From NCBI GenBank assembly GCA_023634235.1, contig JAMKCF010000002.1, positions 12,103,091-12,167,090 on the forward strand: DNA of 64,000 nucleotides, given 5' to 3'. A program made the position numbers and the translations under genes. This DNA is from Pisaster brevispinus. Lineage: Eukaryota > Echinodermata > Asteroidea > Forcipulatida > Asteriidae. Below, piece by piece: positions 1 through 12,479 of this stretch. Within the stretch, counting starts at the first letter, position 1; each line of letters begins with the position of its first letter. Under the pieces are notes generated by a model. The model was not told the origin of the DNA. It saw nothing but the letters and a program-made list of their open reading frames with translations, and ran no database searches.

Positions 1-612
1 CCCTCAGTTGGGGATTCCCCAAACATCTAAAACTGAGATCTAAAATTTCTTAAACATCTCTTTAAAGGTATCTTTAGGCGGCCTACAGGTTACAGTGCAA
101 GACACTTTCACGGTTCTTAGATTTCAGTACCAGAAAGATCAAGTTTTAAGAACCAATGACAGCTTAGAATAAAAGCTCATCACTCATCAACAATTTTCAA
201 AGGTAGTAGGGACTACTTTAACATGTTTAAGGGACATGTTATTTGTCATACAGTCTCAGTTGCACTTGAAGTGCTTGAAATTGACAAGAAAATACTTGTG
301 TCACTGCATAAAACTTGTCGAATTTTTCAAGGCCATACAAAGAGTACAACGACCTTAATAATGTTGAAAACTGTTGACAATTCCTTGGCTGTATCTTGCT
401 CAATACCTAGTCTTGAATTATTGAGCAACAAAGTAATAGACCCCTTTGCATACGATGTCATAAGCAGACCTATCATTGGCAGAGAGTTGTGCACTGCATG
501 TGCATGCACGTACATTTTTATTGCATGACCTCAGCAATGGCAGTCTATGCAAGAGTTGTATTTCTCTGTTATTTGTTTATGGCCTACATCCAGGAATGTT
601 ACGGAATTGAGA
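1..612. other. No gene recognised (FTSJ1 3' side)
   Basis: Nothing here matches the remaining C-terminal part of FTSJ1, and no exon-like open frame flanked by splice sites is visible. It is most likely an intron or downstream flank of the minus-strand FTSJ1 gene, whose last visible exon ends at 923. Confidence 0.4.
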
Positions 613-838
613 AAGATTTGGGTTTGAACAAAGAAAAATTTACTGCAGCAGGACTTGAACCAACGACCTCATGAGTAACATACCGGCCCTCTACCAACTG
701 GGCTATCCAGCCCTGTGTTGGCGGTCTCCCTGTTAGTAATATCTTTGTTCGGGGGTGCCAGTCAGAAGTCATGCAACCGTTAGCTGCCGTGTAGCCAGGG
801 ATCACACCCAAGTTTAAGATACAACCTGAGAAGTGGCA
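613..838 (-). mobile_element. tRNA-derived SINE, family 1
   Basis: On the minus strand this reads like a tRNA gene head: an A-box-like GGATAGCCCAGTTGGTAGAG, then a B-box-like GGTTCAAGTCC, followed by a short tail that ends near TTTGAACAAAG. Related copies lie at 20498-20630, 21357-21590, 21672-21765, 29019-29243 and 29304-29398. The repetition, and the variable spacing between the boxes, argue for a SINE and against a working tRNA gene. Confidence 0.75.
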
Positions 839-922
839 GGCAGGGGATGCGACTTTTGTTTATATTAAATATCAAGTATTTAGAAAGAAATGAAAGATGA
901 AAAAGAAAATTGTTAAACTTAC

Positions 923-3900
923 TGTAACGTTGATCCAGCAGTGGATTAGACATGTTGGGTTTGTAGCCAGCCGGAGGAGCATAGCCCTGGCAAACAATAA
1001 ACGCTTCTGCAAAAGCAAATAGTAATAAAATTTAATAAAAAATTACAGTAAAATTATTTACACAAAAACTTTCTAATTTAAAAAAACAAAATTGTTTACA
1101 TCAGTTTACTGTTTCTTTTTAGTGAATACTTTTGCAGGTAACATTTTGTTACCTTTCAAATAGTTTTGGAGTATGAACCAAATTGTTAATAGGAGGAGTG
1201 GGAAAATTCAAGAAGTTTATTAACTTATTAATTCTGGTTGTGAAGCCAAGGATTCTTAGAAAAGCGAACTTCATCTCTACACTAGCCAAGTATCCCAAAG
1301 GAGAGAATACAAGTAAGGACCAGAGAGTTATTCCAGGGAAAATCCACACAATCAGGTAGGGACTGAAAACCCAATCTACATTGTGCCCCCCAGTGGGATT
1401 CGAACCCATCGGTCATAGAGGTGGACGGCGAGGAAAGAAACCATTATGCCAACCCGGCCTCTCCGTTTCACACAAAGGAGATGATGTTTTCTTACCTATA
1501 CTTGAGTTTCTGCTACTTCTCGGCTTGGCGACTGTCACATTCGGGAAGAAGATCTTGAGTTGTGAGTAGAGAAGAGTGACGTCTTTGCCACGAAATATCT
1601 AAGATGTTAAAGACATATCATGCAATCAGGTGCAGCTACTGGGTAGGGGGTAGGGGGCATGGGGGCAAGGTGGGGTGGGTTGTTACTTGCCCTGAGTGCT
1701 TCCATTATGGGGGGCTGTAAAACTGAAAAATAACCATATTAAGATGAATCCTAGCCCTTGGTGAAACAAAACTCTTAATAGGTAGGATTTGAAACTTTGC
1801 ATGGTGGAGATACAATCTAGTAAGGTTTGCAGTAGCACCATGTACATGGGTAGGATTTGAAACTTAGCACGGTGGAGATACAATCTAGTTAGGTTTGCAC
1901 TAACATCACATGAGTAGGATTTGAAACTTTGCACGGTGGAGATATAATCTAGTAAGTTTTGCAGTAACAAAATGTACAGGAGTAGGATTTAAAACTTTGC
2001 ATGGTGGAGATACAATCTAGTAAGGTTTGCAGTAACACCATGTACATGAGTAGGGTTTGAAACTTTGCATGGTGGAGATACAATCTAGTAAGGTTTGCAG
2101 TAACACCATGTACATGAGTAGGATTTGAAACTTTGCATGGTGGAGATACAATCTAATAAGGTTTGCAGTAACACCATGTACATGAGTAGGATTTGAAACT
2201 TTGCATGGTGGAGATACAATCTAATAAGGTTTGCAGTAACACCATGTACATGAGTAGGATTTGAAACTTTGCATGGTGGAGATACAATCTAGTAAGGTTT
2301 GCAGTAACACCATGTACACATGTACAGGAGTAGGATTTAAAACTTAGCACGGTGGAGATACAATCTACAGTAGTAAGGTTTGCAGTAACACCATGTACAT
2401 GAGAAGGATTTGAAACTTTGCATGGTGGAGATACAATCTAGTAAGTTTTGCAGTAATACCATGTACATAAGTAGGATTGAAACTTTGCATGGTGGAAATA
2501 CAACCAAGTAAGGTTTGATTTGGTGGAGCATCCACACCTACAGTACTTAAAAAGCCCGGTCATCAAGAGTCCAGCTTTCTCCGGAAGAAGATCAGAGAAT
2601 ACTGATCCCAAAGTTAAGTTCTTTGCAGAACCCCTACAACTTATTATTTTTCATGTACAGTGTTACCGCAAACCTTACAAGAAGTCTCAATAGATTACAT
2701 TTCTGATCGTAAAAAAGTAAAATTACAAACGTACCTTTGCAACAAAAGTTCCTCCCATCTTTAGGACATGAGTAGTGATATTAAGCGCCTGTTTAGCGTG
2801 AAAAGAAAAAGTCGCATACCAACTTAGTTTTATATTTCACAATGAATCCCCCAAATGGGCAAAATGAAACAACTTTTAGATGTCCAACTGGCTGCATATG
2901 CAGACACCAAGAGGTGGTTGATAAGATTTTTCAGTTTGCCTTGTGGTTTATCACTTAACCCAGATTAATATCGTAAGTTCTGGTGTGACCCCTGTTTATA
3001 GGGCAGTTCAAAGTTAAACAGAGATTTTTACTGCAGATTCAACAAAAAACAACTTCTTTGACTACCCTGTGTGCATTGTAGGCAAAGTAAAATCCAACTT
3101 AAGTCTTTTAAGATGTAAACAATTTAAAAAGTAAAAAAAAACTCCTTACAGCAAGAAGGAGCTGTGCCTGTATATATTCATCAATGTCATGAAGTCCTGT
3201 CACGTCTGGCGCCCCGTCACACACTACTAAGTCAGCCTGCTCTCCTTCAAACTGACTAATGATCTCATTAGCTGTTGACTCCTGGTGATAAAACAACATA
3301 AACAAAATTGTTTACCAAACATATGTTTCTTCAAAATCTCAACGTGTACAAAAAAAGTAATAACATTTGGTTCTTTGTCTCTACACCCCAAGTCAGACAG
3401 GGCAAGCTTTACAGGCAACTTAGGGGCAACCAGCTGCCCTTCATGCAAAAAGGAACACTGTGGTAGTAGAACAGACATTACTCTACCACTATCTTACTGC
3501 CCCAAGAAAATTATATGTGGAGATTAAAAAGTGAATGTTTCTTCTTCATTGGAGACTGCCTGGAACTGGTTGCCTGAACATTGCCTCATGTGACATGGCC
3601 CTTAGGATTTTTCTTTGATACCACTAATACACATCTGTATAGCACCGGTATCCTGATGTTGCATGAACCGGTCACAGAGCCATTTATCTCATTCTGAAAC
3701 CATCTGACCTCACAAGGAAGTATGCAGCCTATTCTGCCAAGTACCTATATGGACTCAAAGGTACCAATTTCCACCTGGGTGAAGGGTAGTAATATTAGTT
3801 ATGTCTCATGATTCGAACCTAAACCCTAATGATTTAGCCACCAGAACTTGAGTTTGGTGCACTAGACCGCTCAACTACCACATGCCTGACTCAAACTTCA

Positions 3901-6694
3901 AGCCAATTGTGAAAGCAAAGCAAGTTTCTTGCATCGCAATTTAAAAAAAACAGTGCATGTCCATAGTTTGCATCATGAAATATTCACTTTGAATAATTTT
4001 GTTTCTGGTAATGAAACCAAGGAACCCTCCAAAGTGCCTTGCACTGTAACCTGAAGGCCTAAAGATACCTGTGTGTAGAGATGATGTTGAAGAAATCTGA
4101 GAGATATGGGAGGAAAACCCCAACAGTGGGAAAACCCAAGCATTCTGGTAGGAACTGAAAACCCAATCCTTTTGCAAGTCTCCTCTGGTCTGAGGCAGGG
4201 TTCAAACTTGGATCCACAATAGAGGCCTTTCACTTTCACTATAAATTTTACAGTGTCATCCTTGACATAAGTGTCGGTTTCTGGTACCCCAAAAAAATAT
4301 CACAGCTCCAAAAATCAAATCTTACCTGAAAGGATCTACTAATCTTACTGGATTAACAATTTTTTACATTTTATGGCAGTGGGTTTTGGACACCAAATAA
4401 TCCTCATAAATCCATCATTTTAGCTCTCAACGTTAAAACATTTCTGTTTTGTTTGTTCTCTCAAACATGCCTGTTGGGTAAACTAGCATGTTACGCACAG
4501 GACATTCATTTGAATTGAGAGTGTACTGTGGTATGCATTTTCAGCACCAGTGCACACACATAAAGTACGCAAAAATGTTTAACACCGAGAGCTGAATTAT
4601 TTTACAAAATTTATGGATTTGTAAATACCTCCAAAACCCAAACAGGTAAGATTTTAATTATAGAGTTCTGAAATGTTTCCACCCTGGAAACGGACGTTCA
4701 TACCTAGGACTCTGCATCTGTGTACAGCACAGAGGAAGAATCCTACATGGGGCTGGGGTCCACAGAGATGAAAGGCACAGAAGAAACCACTCTGCCAACC
4801 TGAATGCCCTTTCACTTTGCCATGAAGTATGAACTGGGCTTCACCCCTACCGTTTGAATCTGATCAAAGTGTACAGTCACGGATAGAAGTAAAGCGTATT
4901 TACAAATTCTCACCTTCGTTATATCACCCTGCAGCTGAATGACCCCTGGTAGAGGGGCCATAGCCTGAAGGTCAACTGCTACAATCTTGACCTTTGCCTT
5001 GTCGGCATCGCTCTGTCTGACAAGTTTAAAAACAAAAGTCAATCAATTTCACAGCAATGTTCAGCATGCATCCATTGATATCTTCCTAATTATGATGTTC
5101 GTCTTCCTCAAAATAAACAAGTTGTGGATCAATCTTGCTTGGCTCTACTTTAAAAAGAGATCAAATAGCAAAGAAAAAATGTATGCCCCTCGGAAGTCCT
5201 ATCAAGGCATGCTTAGCTTATAAAAGACGATTGAATAAAAGTTACTTGGCTGATGAATTCTTGGCTCATGTTCAGAGCCCAGCAGAATGTCTCTATTTAC
5301 AAACACGTTTAAAAAATTACCGTATTCAATTAACGACTCCCCCACAAGGCCACCTTCTCTGCGAAGAAACAGACAACGAGCAAAGAAAACAGAGCCAAAA
5401 CAAAAATACACCAACAAGAAGCAAGTTACCTGAGTTTTCTACTAAGGACTTGACTCCAACTACCAGGAGCTGCACACAGATCCACTGCTTTGCTGACACC
5501 TGTACAATGAAGATAATAAGAATACATTGTAAGCCATCTTGAAGTTGACCAGAGAACACTAATAATTATAATAATAATATCAATTAATGGACATTTATGA
5601 AAGGAAGGCATCTGCCAATTTTGACACTCATGGCTCATGAATGCAAATTACAAACTCCCTAAACCATCCCAGTTCCCAAGTCTTTTCTTCCAATTATATA
5701 GCTCATCAATCACAAGAACCACCTCACAGGTACCCATTTACTCCTGGGCGACGAGATGGCCAAGTGTCTTGCCCAAGGACATGTGTCATGACCAGGATTC
5801 TAACACACACCCTGATGACTCAGCCACCAGAACTTGAGTCCAGTGCCCTACACCAGTCAGCCATGGCACTAGTCAAAACATTGAGAACAAACCCAGTGGA
5901 TCATTTTGGAGGACCTATTTTTCTCTCTTTGCACTTTCCAACCAATTCAATTTGGAGGACACAATAAAACACAAAACTTTTATGCAACACGCAGCGTCGG
6001 GCTTATAAACAGCCATTCAAGTTCCTGTGCGTATTGGCAGTTGTGGTCATGTCAACACGCCATATGCATGACATAAATGGTGAGACACTGTAGTGGATTG
6101 CGTACTGCGTGTGCACAGGCAATACGGAGTCCGTTGGGTAATGGTTCAGTGGCTCTGGCCACAAGACACTGCAAACAATGAGCGGATAATAACTTTTTGC
6201 CTAATGCCTTTATCAGATACCTTTTCCCTTCACATACCAGCCAAAATTTTGTAATGATGGATTATACTGCATTGTCATGAGACCTTTCATATCTCTCTCC
6301 GGGATACTGTCTGTTCAACCAGACATAGGTTGATGAACGGCAGTTTTATGTACATACATGTAAACATTCTAATGATCTGATTGTGCTTGACCATTAAACA
6401 AAATGAGCAATTATTAAAATCTGTATTAACATCTTTGCGAAAACATCTTTGTATGGGTTTCCAAATTGACTTGTATTGGCGAAACAATTTCCTATTGGCT
6501 AGAAAATAAAAAGTTGTTTTTAAACAATAAAAAAATAATCTCTACCGGTAATTGGAAAGGATTTTAAGTTTACCTTTAAAAATGTTGAATTCCTCATTGA
6601 TCTGAAGCAGTTTGAAAGCGCTACGAGCTCGCCAGCCTTCTTCCTTGGCCAATCGATAATAGATGTCTCGCTTGTCCTTTGAAGAGCGCCCCAT
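923..6694 (-). CDS. FTSJ1: FTSJ1, tRNA 2'-O-ribose methyltransferase (3' end missing)
   Basis: SAM-dependent methyltransferase that in other animals methylates the ribose at positions 32 and 34 of the tRNA anticodon loop. Seven exons join in frame on the minus strand: 6694-6574, 5499-5430, 5016-4914, 3281-3150, 2788-2735, 1598-1496 and 1006-923, 667 nt or 222 residues, all with GT..AG boundaries. The protein starts [20 protein letters not shown]. The SAM-binding loop [11 protein letters not shown] is at residues 47-57, and the K-D-K-E tetrad of the RrmJ/FtsJ family is complete: K28, D120 (in VVCDGAPD), K160 (in FVAKIFRG) and E195. The visible part aligns along its length with vertebrate FTSJ1, which is about 329 residues, so roughly the last third lies off the left edge. 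The start is set by the family N-terminus. SINEs and a minisatellite fill the introns. Confidence 0.93.
1190..1475 (-). mobile_element. tRNA-derived SINE, family 2
   Basis: The minus strand begins with a tRNA-like head: GGGTTGGCATAATGG resembles an A box and GGGTTCGAATCCC is a good B box. A non-tRNA body of about 200 bp follows and runs to about 1190. The body shares the block ACTGAAAACCCAATC and the flanking sequence with a second copy at 4000-4220. It sits in the FTSJ1 intron between the exons at 1006 and 1496. Confidence 0.65.
1780..2520. repeat. 68-bp minisatellite in an FTSJ1 intron
   Basis: About eleven tandem copies of a unit containing GTAGGATTTGAAACTTTGCA and GGTGGAGATACAATCTAGTA. 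The spacing between equivalent positions (2116, 2184, 2252) is exactly 68 bp in the best-preserved central units, and the outer units are more divergent. Minus-strand open frames across it are repeat artefacts. Confidence 0.95.
3755..3890 (-). mobile_element. tRNA-like SINE, family 3, degraded
   Basis: Shares the ordered blocks TTAGCCACCAGAACTTGAGT and the tRNA-like end with a better copy at 5720-5870. It lies inside an FTSJ1 intron. Confidence 0.5.
4000..4220 (-). mobile_element. tRNA-derived SINE, family 2, second copy
   Basis: Shares GGAACTGAAAACCCAATCC and several further blocks, in the same order, with the copy at 1190-1475. The tRNA-like head is degraded: GGGTTCAAACTTGGATCC stands where the B box would be. 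Confidence 0.55.
5720..5870 (-). mobile_element. tRNA-like SINE, family 3
   Basis: The minus strand carries a tRNA-like head (ATGGCTGACTGGTGTAGGGC, then GTTAGAATCCTGG), followed by GTCCTTGGGCAAGACACTTG and a CCCAGGAGTAAATGGGTACC tail. This arrangement is common in tRNA-derived repeats of marine invertebrates. It lies in the first large coding intron of FTSJ1. Confidence 0.6.
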
Positions 6695-7450
6695 GATCAA
6701 CTCACAGCAATCACAGTACGGTTAAATCTGTTTATAAAATTACAATGGAAAACAACATTCCACTATACTTTAGTCCACTATACCTAGTTACCCTAGTAGA
6801 GTGTCTTCTTTTAACGGGATGAGTTCGGACAGTTTCATTTTAGGGGGGCTGACTTTGGCAAGATCCGATTTTTTTAAAAAGCTGTAGGCATGTAAACGTG
6901 ATGGGCAAAAGGATTTTGTACATGTCACTCTATGAGGTTCGTGGAGAAGGTTGCAGAACGAACACCTACCTATACTAGTACCTACCTATATCTAGTTGCG
7001 ATGATCGTAACCCTCCATCCTCCCGACGGTCGCAGACCGTCGGGAGGATGGAGGGTTACGATCATCGCAACTAACCTATATCATGATATAGTACCTACAT
7101 GTATCCTACCGGATCCATTCCTATTCGGTAAAGCAAACAATTTTTGTTTGTATGCCAGTGCCAGTGGTCAACGGACGGAAACCTACGTGTGTGCTTTTAA
7201 GAAAAAAAGCTCTGACTCAATGTTTAAATCCTCAGAACTTTGCTGAAAAAGTCGATCTTTGAGTAAATTGTGAAAAAATAAACAATCATCTTACCTCTCC
7301 TAGCTGCCTAGCGTGCCTTGTCCTAGCTACCACCACCATCAATTATGTTTACCTTTCAGCCGTGTGTACCTAATTTGGAATGGCGCCACCAATAGGTATC
7401 GTTAGACAAGGTTGGCCATGGCTCCGTCCAATCACAGCGTCTTGGATGGG
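6695..7450 (-). promoter_or_regulatory. FTSJ1: FTSJ1 leader: 5'UTR, leader intron, noncoding exon, promoter
   Basis: Upstream of the FTSJ1 start, the minus strand has an acceptor (TATAAACAG) that would begin the coding exon at 6727. A strong donor, AGAG|GTAAGATG, ends a noncoding leader exon at 7295. The leader exon would start at roughly 7330-7400. An inverted CCAAT motif lies near 7430 in locally GC-richer DNA. The transcription start is inferred, not seen. Confidence 0.5.
6984..7082. mobile_element. Perfect 81-bp foldback with 9-bp direct repeats
   Basis: 6993-7031 and 7035-7073 are perfect reverse complements, 39 bp each, separated by the three bases GCA. The hairpin is flanked directly on both sides by ACCTATATC (6984-6992 and 7074-7082). 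A 9-bp target duplication is typical of Mutator-like transposons, so a miniature foldback element is the simplest reading. It lies in the FTSJ1 leader intron. Confidence 0.7.
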
Positions 7451-9101
7451 TCCGCGCGAATACTTTTATTCTATTGTTTATAAATTAAAACGTAAAAAAA
7501 AACCAAAAAACAACAACAACAACACCCGCTGACTCCCACCCCATATTATTTTCTCCCGTGTCTTTTCCACATTAAGCGGGGGGGGGGGGGGTGTCTTTAT
7601 TGTGAACCATGCTAAACAAGATCCCGCACGATCGAAGACTCCCAGCAATAGGCTTTCGTAAGTAATGTTTCTCATCAAACTTTATGGTAAAATAATGTCA
7701 CGTTTTTGTATTAAAGTTCTCTTAATCTAGCCCCACCACTTTTTGTCCAACAATTAAGCTAGGTCATGATCCAAAATTATAATTGAGTTGCAACAGTTAT
7801 TGTACAGGTGTACGCATGGTTTTGAAAATTGCTTTCCGCAAGAATGTTTTTAATATTATTTTTGTATACAAAAACGATTCCAAGTACCAAATCTTACACT
7901 GTCAAAGGTTTCATAAAAACAGATATTTAGATATAAAAAAAACAAAACTTTTTAACCTAAACCTTGATTGTCTTGAACAAATATTGATTCCAGTGTCAAC
8001 AAAATTAGCCTATATGAAGGCTTAGATTTTCAACTAAAACTATTTTGGGGAAAAAGACAGAGGGCCCTCCGGGGGAAAACAATTTGAAGATTCCCCCCCC
8101 CCCCACATAAAGAATGCTGATGCAAAAAAAAACCAACTAAAAACACACAACAAAAATAAATTGAGAGCAACACGATTGATGCAAAGACTTGAAACGCCTT
8201 TTTTAACCATCAAACGACGATTTATTGGCACATATAGAAATAACTAACAATTTATTACAATGTCACCCTTTCAATATCATTAGACCCCTACATAAGTCAC
8301 ACAATTATTGACAAAAAATCGAGCCAAGTCGCAACGACTAATAAACTTGTACTAATTTATTTATTTATTTTTTTTTAAAGACAGGGTGTACTTTTGGTAA
8401 TTTCTCCACAAGTTAATGACCATAAAAATTTACTTGGTAAAGAGTACTGAAAAGCTGTTGATTATTATAAAAACAATGTTAGAAACGACCCCCTGTGAAG
8501 TACCGGTAATGTACTTTTAGAGCAAAAGGTAAAATTTGAATGGGAAATGCTTAATTCAGGGGGTGGGGGGCTTGCTTTCTCAGGCATCTGAAAACACACA
8601 TTTCTATGCAACAAAGGTGGGTTGTTTTGTTTTGTCTTCTCCATTCCCCACCCCTCCCCCCCCCTTTTTTTTCTCTCTCTCTCTTTCATTATTCTCTTGC
8701 AACTTCAATGACCAACTAAGCCAACATTTTTACGGGTTGCTACTTTTACGCAATTATGTTGGGAAACACCAGCTGAGGATACTGGTCTTTGGCATTTAAC
8801 AAAACTATACCATGCATTATTTCGACTGACAGAGTGTCACACACAAACAAAATAATTGATGCCATTTGGGGGTCTGGATTTCAGAAATGCAGTCAATTGG
8901 AGCTTGAATTAAAATATGTTTACTTAGTGGATGAATATCTTTCTGAATAATAAGCAGCATTCTACACCAGACATTTTTTTTGGGGGGTCTTCAATAAAAT
9001 TATTCTACTATCTATACTCTGATACATAGTTAAAAGTAATATATTTCAGCTACAATTGATACTAAGTTAATCAACTTTAACATTGATATGGAGCAAACAA
9101 T
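7451..9101. other. Intergenic, no gene recognised
   Basis: AT-rich DNA with long homopolymer runs (for example G-runs at about 7578-7591, C-runs near 8092 and 8660, and TTTA repeats near 8355). The short open frames show no recognisable protein features or splice context. Confidence 0.5.
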
Positions 9102-9393
9102 CAGGGGCGTGACTGGGGGGGGGGTACAGAGGGGCAGGTGCCCCCATTCGAAATCTTGTCTTTTTAGATTTAAATTACCAGTCAATAAAATGTTACATGA
9201 AAATTTCAATGGTATTAAAACTAGTCTTCCATTTGTCTTCCCATGTTAGATTATCTTACAAAAATAGTATGGCATAACAAAGACCGCCGAAAAGGGGATT
9301 GTTTAAGAATTTACAAATGAAAAATTAAAGTTTTAAAATGGCCAGAAGTGCCCCGCCCCCCCCCCCTCAAATTTTACCCCAGTTCCAGCACTG
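9102..9393. mobile_element. hAT-like MITE
   Basis: Starts CAGGGGCGTGACTGGGG and ends with the reverse complement of CAGTGCTGGAACTGGGG. Both ends carry the CAG..G start typical of hAT elements, next to poly-G/poly-C tracts and a shared GGGGCA/TGCCCC block. No transposase frame is present, and an 8-bp target duplication is not clearly preserved. Confidence 0.5.
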
Positions 9394-10540
9394 CGAATAA
9401 TAATTTTAAAAAATACAATTTCGGATATTGGGGATTGCAAGTGATAAAGAACCACAAAGTCTTGCACCAAGACCTAATAATGGATAAAGACTAAACTACG
9501 GTATTTAAAGTAGGAATTAATATAAATGCATTCTCTCCACCCCCCCCCCCACCCCCAATCGACTACTTTACATTTCAGCCAGCAACGAGCATGAACCAGT
9601 CAAAAACTCAAGTTTTCCTCATGAGTGATTTTGATATTCCCTTCCCCGAGTAAGATACCAGTGTAAAAATCGCAGTCATGCGTAAATTTAACAATTTCTT
9701 TGTATTTTGGTTGAATCTTCAGTAATCATTTAATTGCAATAATCAAATGGTGCCCATTTATTCTATTGTGTGATTTATTAGTTGTGGTGAAATGTTATAG
9801 GTGAACCTGAGAAATTAGTGTGCAAATCAGAAGCTGTTTAGGTGCCAAGTATTGTTTGTGAAATTGTGCGCACCAAGTGATTACCGATTCTTTAAAATAA
9901 TAACTGAAAATTTGATCATAACACTGTACTGTTCCCCACTTTATTAGAGCGATGCAGACTGGCGTGCATGAGGAAAAGTTTGTCTGACAAGCAACTGCTT
10001 GTACGCAATTAGCTGAAATAGTAAACAAGAAATCTAATGAAGTTGTTACCCTTAAGTCTCAAATTAAGTATTATTGATTTTGAGTGTAGAGAGTTGTGAC
10101 AAAACACTAGGTTCCACAAACTTGACTCGTGCTGCAGGGCCTCGAAAAATATTGTTCAAATTTTGAGAGCGATTATTGGCTTTTAAATATCTTAACAATT
10201 TGTATCAAAGATTGTTCATTATCAATCCATGACTTATGACTGTAAATTGGAAATGCAATGAAAACGCAAAAATAGCTGCAGAATTTCTTATTTTCTTGAG
10301 AGGATACAGTCAAGTCTTTTAAACTCTCTGAATCATTCTTGTAAGGACATTTTTTTTCTAAGATCCCTTAATGAACAAGCCTGAACACTCAAAATACTAT
10401 AACATAGACCTACTAAGATAATACTTAAATTACAAATTACATTTTTATAACCTAATCATAAAACACATACAGACTTGTATCATGGTTTGACCATCTAGTT
10501 CCCTGTTTACACAATAAGATCTGTATTCTCAATGTAGATG
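9394..10540. other. Intergenic, no gene recognised
   Basis: AT-rich sequence without a convincing coding frame or strong repeat structure, apart from a C-rich tract near 9540. Confidence 0.5.
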
Positions 10541-10720
10541 GAGGGGCTAGACTGCTTTCATCCGAGCCTCGGTTTGACTTGTTATATGAATTGATTAGGG
10601 GAGAAAGAAGATGAACACCACGAAGTCTATAGACCTTTTTCAAGGTGCAGCCACCATGATTTTCTCCTATTTCAATCGATGTAAGCAAACCGAGGCTGGA
10701 ATCAGAAATAGTCTGGTTCC
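10541..10720. mobile_element. MITE-like inverted-repeat element
   Basis: Diverged terminal inverted repeats of about 35 bp. The left arm contains GAGCCTCGGTTTG and the right arm CAAACCGAGGCTGGA, and similarity continues outward through CTAGACT / AGTCTGG. A minus-strand frame (10452-10781) crosses it but looks like repeat sequence. Confidence 0.45.
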
Positions 10721-10944
10721 TTTTTGTACAATGAATATTAGCATTCATTAATGTTATGGTGGATACAGGAAACTTGACCAAGATGGTGGTAGCATAACAA
10801 AGGTCTACAAAGGCTGTGTCCCAATTGGCAGGTACAGCTACAGCTATGACGTTGAAGTGTAGGCCGTCCTTAATTATAAAAGCACCTTTAACAACAGTGG
10901 TTAAGATAACTGTAGCCGCTAATTCGGATACGGCCTAAGGCTCT

Positions 10945-11137
10945 GGGCCTAATTTCATAGAGCAGTTTAAGCAAAAAATAATGCTTAACAATTTTCTGCT
11001 AAGCAGAAACGAGCACGATATGAGTCACAAATTGTACAATGACATGGTAGTTTGGCTGGTAAACCTTATTCTGGTAAGCACAATTTTATTGTGCTTAGCA
11101 AATTGTTGTGCTTAAGCAGCTCTATGAAATTGGGCCC
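10945..11137. mobile_element. MITE with 19-bp terminal inverted repeats
   Basis: Begins GGGCCTAATTTCATAGAGC and ends GCTCTATGAAATTGGGCCC, which is the reverse complement except for one base. The interior also folds (GTGCTTAGCAAATTGT against ACAATTTTCTGCTAAGC). It is 193 bp and has no coding capacity. Confidence 0.75.
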
Positions 11138-12479
11138 TGGTTGTCACTTCAAGATAGTGTGCCCTCGTGATCCGGATGGTTGATCGTCATCTTGATTAGA
11201 CTTACTCCAGTCAGCCTTCAGCTCTTGTGCGTATGGTCGATCCTCAATCCAGCCCGGAGTCGTCCTGTATCTCCTGTATCTTTGATGTCATCTCAGGCCG
11301 AGGTAATCTCGGGCTAACTTAAACTTGGGCTGACGTCATCTCGGGCTGACTTCATCTCGGGCTGATATCATCTTCAACACCTCTCCCAATCTGTAGATGG
11401 AAACAATGGAACTGTTAATTGTTTGATTACTTTCACTGAATGTTTTCAACGAGGTCAGCTCTGAAATGAATTTGAAACTTACCTCAGCCATCCCACCCCA
11501 AGTTTTTCTATCAACTAGTTTACCATTTTTTTGGAAGCTACATGTACCAAGTTTGACATAAAAGATACAGTTCTAGTTAAATAAAAATCTTGTATTCCAT
11601 GTCTGGATTGATCCGGTTACATTGAAGTAATATCAGGTTTAGTCTGCATTGATTTAACACAACTGAGCAACTGTATATTGGTATAACTTGTTGCTTTTTT
11701 TTGGGGGGGGGGTGGTCAAACTTTGTCAAGCAGAGTGTAACCAAGCTTCTGGACAGATATATCTACGGACACAATAAAGGGGCATGAAAACTGAAAGGAA
11801 ATTTAAGTTATAATTATGATTTACCACTCATAATTATGACTTTTATATATCTCAAATTTGCCTCAGTTGGCACAAGTCATAATCTTAAATTATGCGAACT
11901 CATTATTATGTGATATAAGTCATAATCATGACTTATTTATACTTTTCTCAATGTCCCTTTATACACTTCTGTATATCTGTCTGTAGACTGCTATACAAAC
12001 AATTTTTCAAGGTTCGATCCACTTCAGAATTATAGAAAAAAGACCCCCTCCCCAAATAGAAGTATGTCTCTCCGGAACACACAATATACGAAGAACCTAA
12101 TGTCCACGATCTCATCTCACAAACCTAAATGTTCCCAACTTTAAATGAATTTTTAAATTCTATTGTTTGTTCCCAAGGGGGGGGGGTTCTTTTTCTTTCT
12201 TTCTTTTTCTTTTTAAGTGAATGTGATCGTTTGAAAACCTTTTGCATGGTAGTCTACAGACAGATAGTTTTCTTGAAACCCACTGAGCCAATTGCTTTAT
12301 AGTTTGAAGGTCAAAGGTTGCAGGCACCATCAACAATCCTTGAACTTACCAGTAAAGCAACCTGGTCGTGGACGCTTGTTCTATGACCACAATTATAAAT
12401 GCCCATCACCGTCAGGTTCACTTAGATCACCTAGTCATAGACCAGAAAACTGCTGTACAAAGAACAAAAAGAAACAAAG
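11138..12479. other. Unassigned DNA with short repeats
   Basis: 11307-11372 holds several copies of a unit of about 18 bp around CTCGGGCTGACTTCAT. 11805-11945 holds repeated palindromic stretches around CATAATTATGAC. A 46-codon minus-strand frame (11284-11144) ends just before the MITE at 10945-11137, but the support is too weak to call it a gene. Confidence 0.4.

Noticed and set aside
10452..10781. 109-codon minus-strand frame as a gene
   Set aside because: It spans an inverted-repeat element and shows no domain or splice support.
11144..11284. Minus-strand 46-codon frame (RYRRYRTTPGWIEDRPYAQELK.. compositionally protein-like) as a last exon
   Set aside because: An open frame of this length is common by chance, no clear acceptor lies upstream and no family is recognised.
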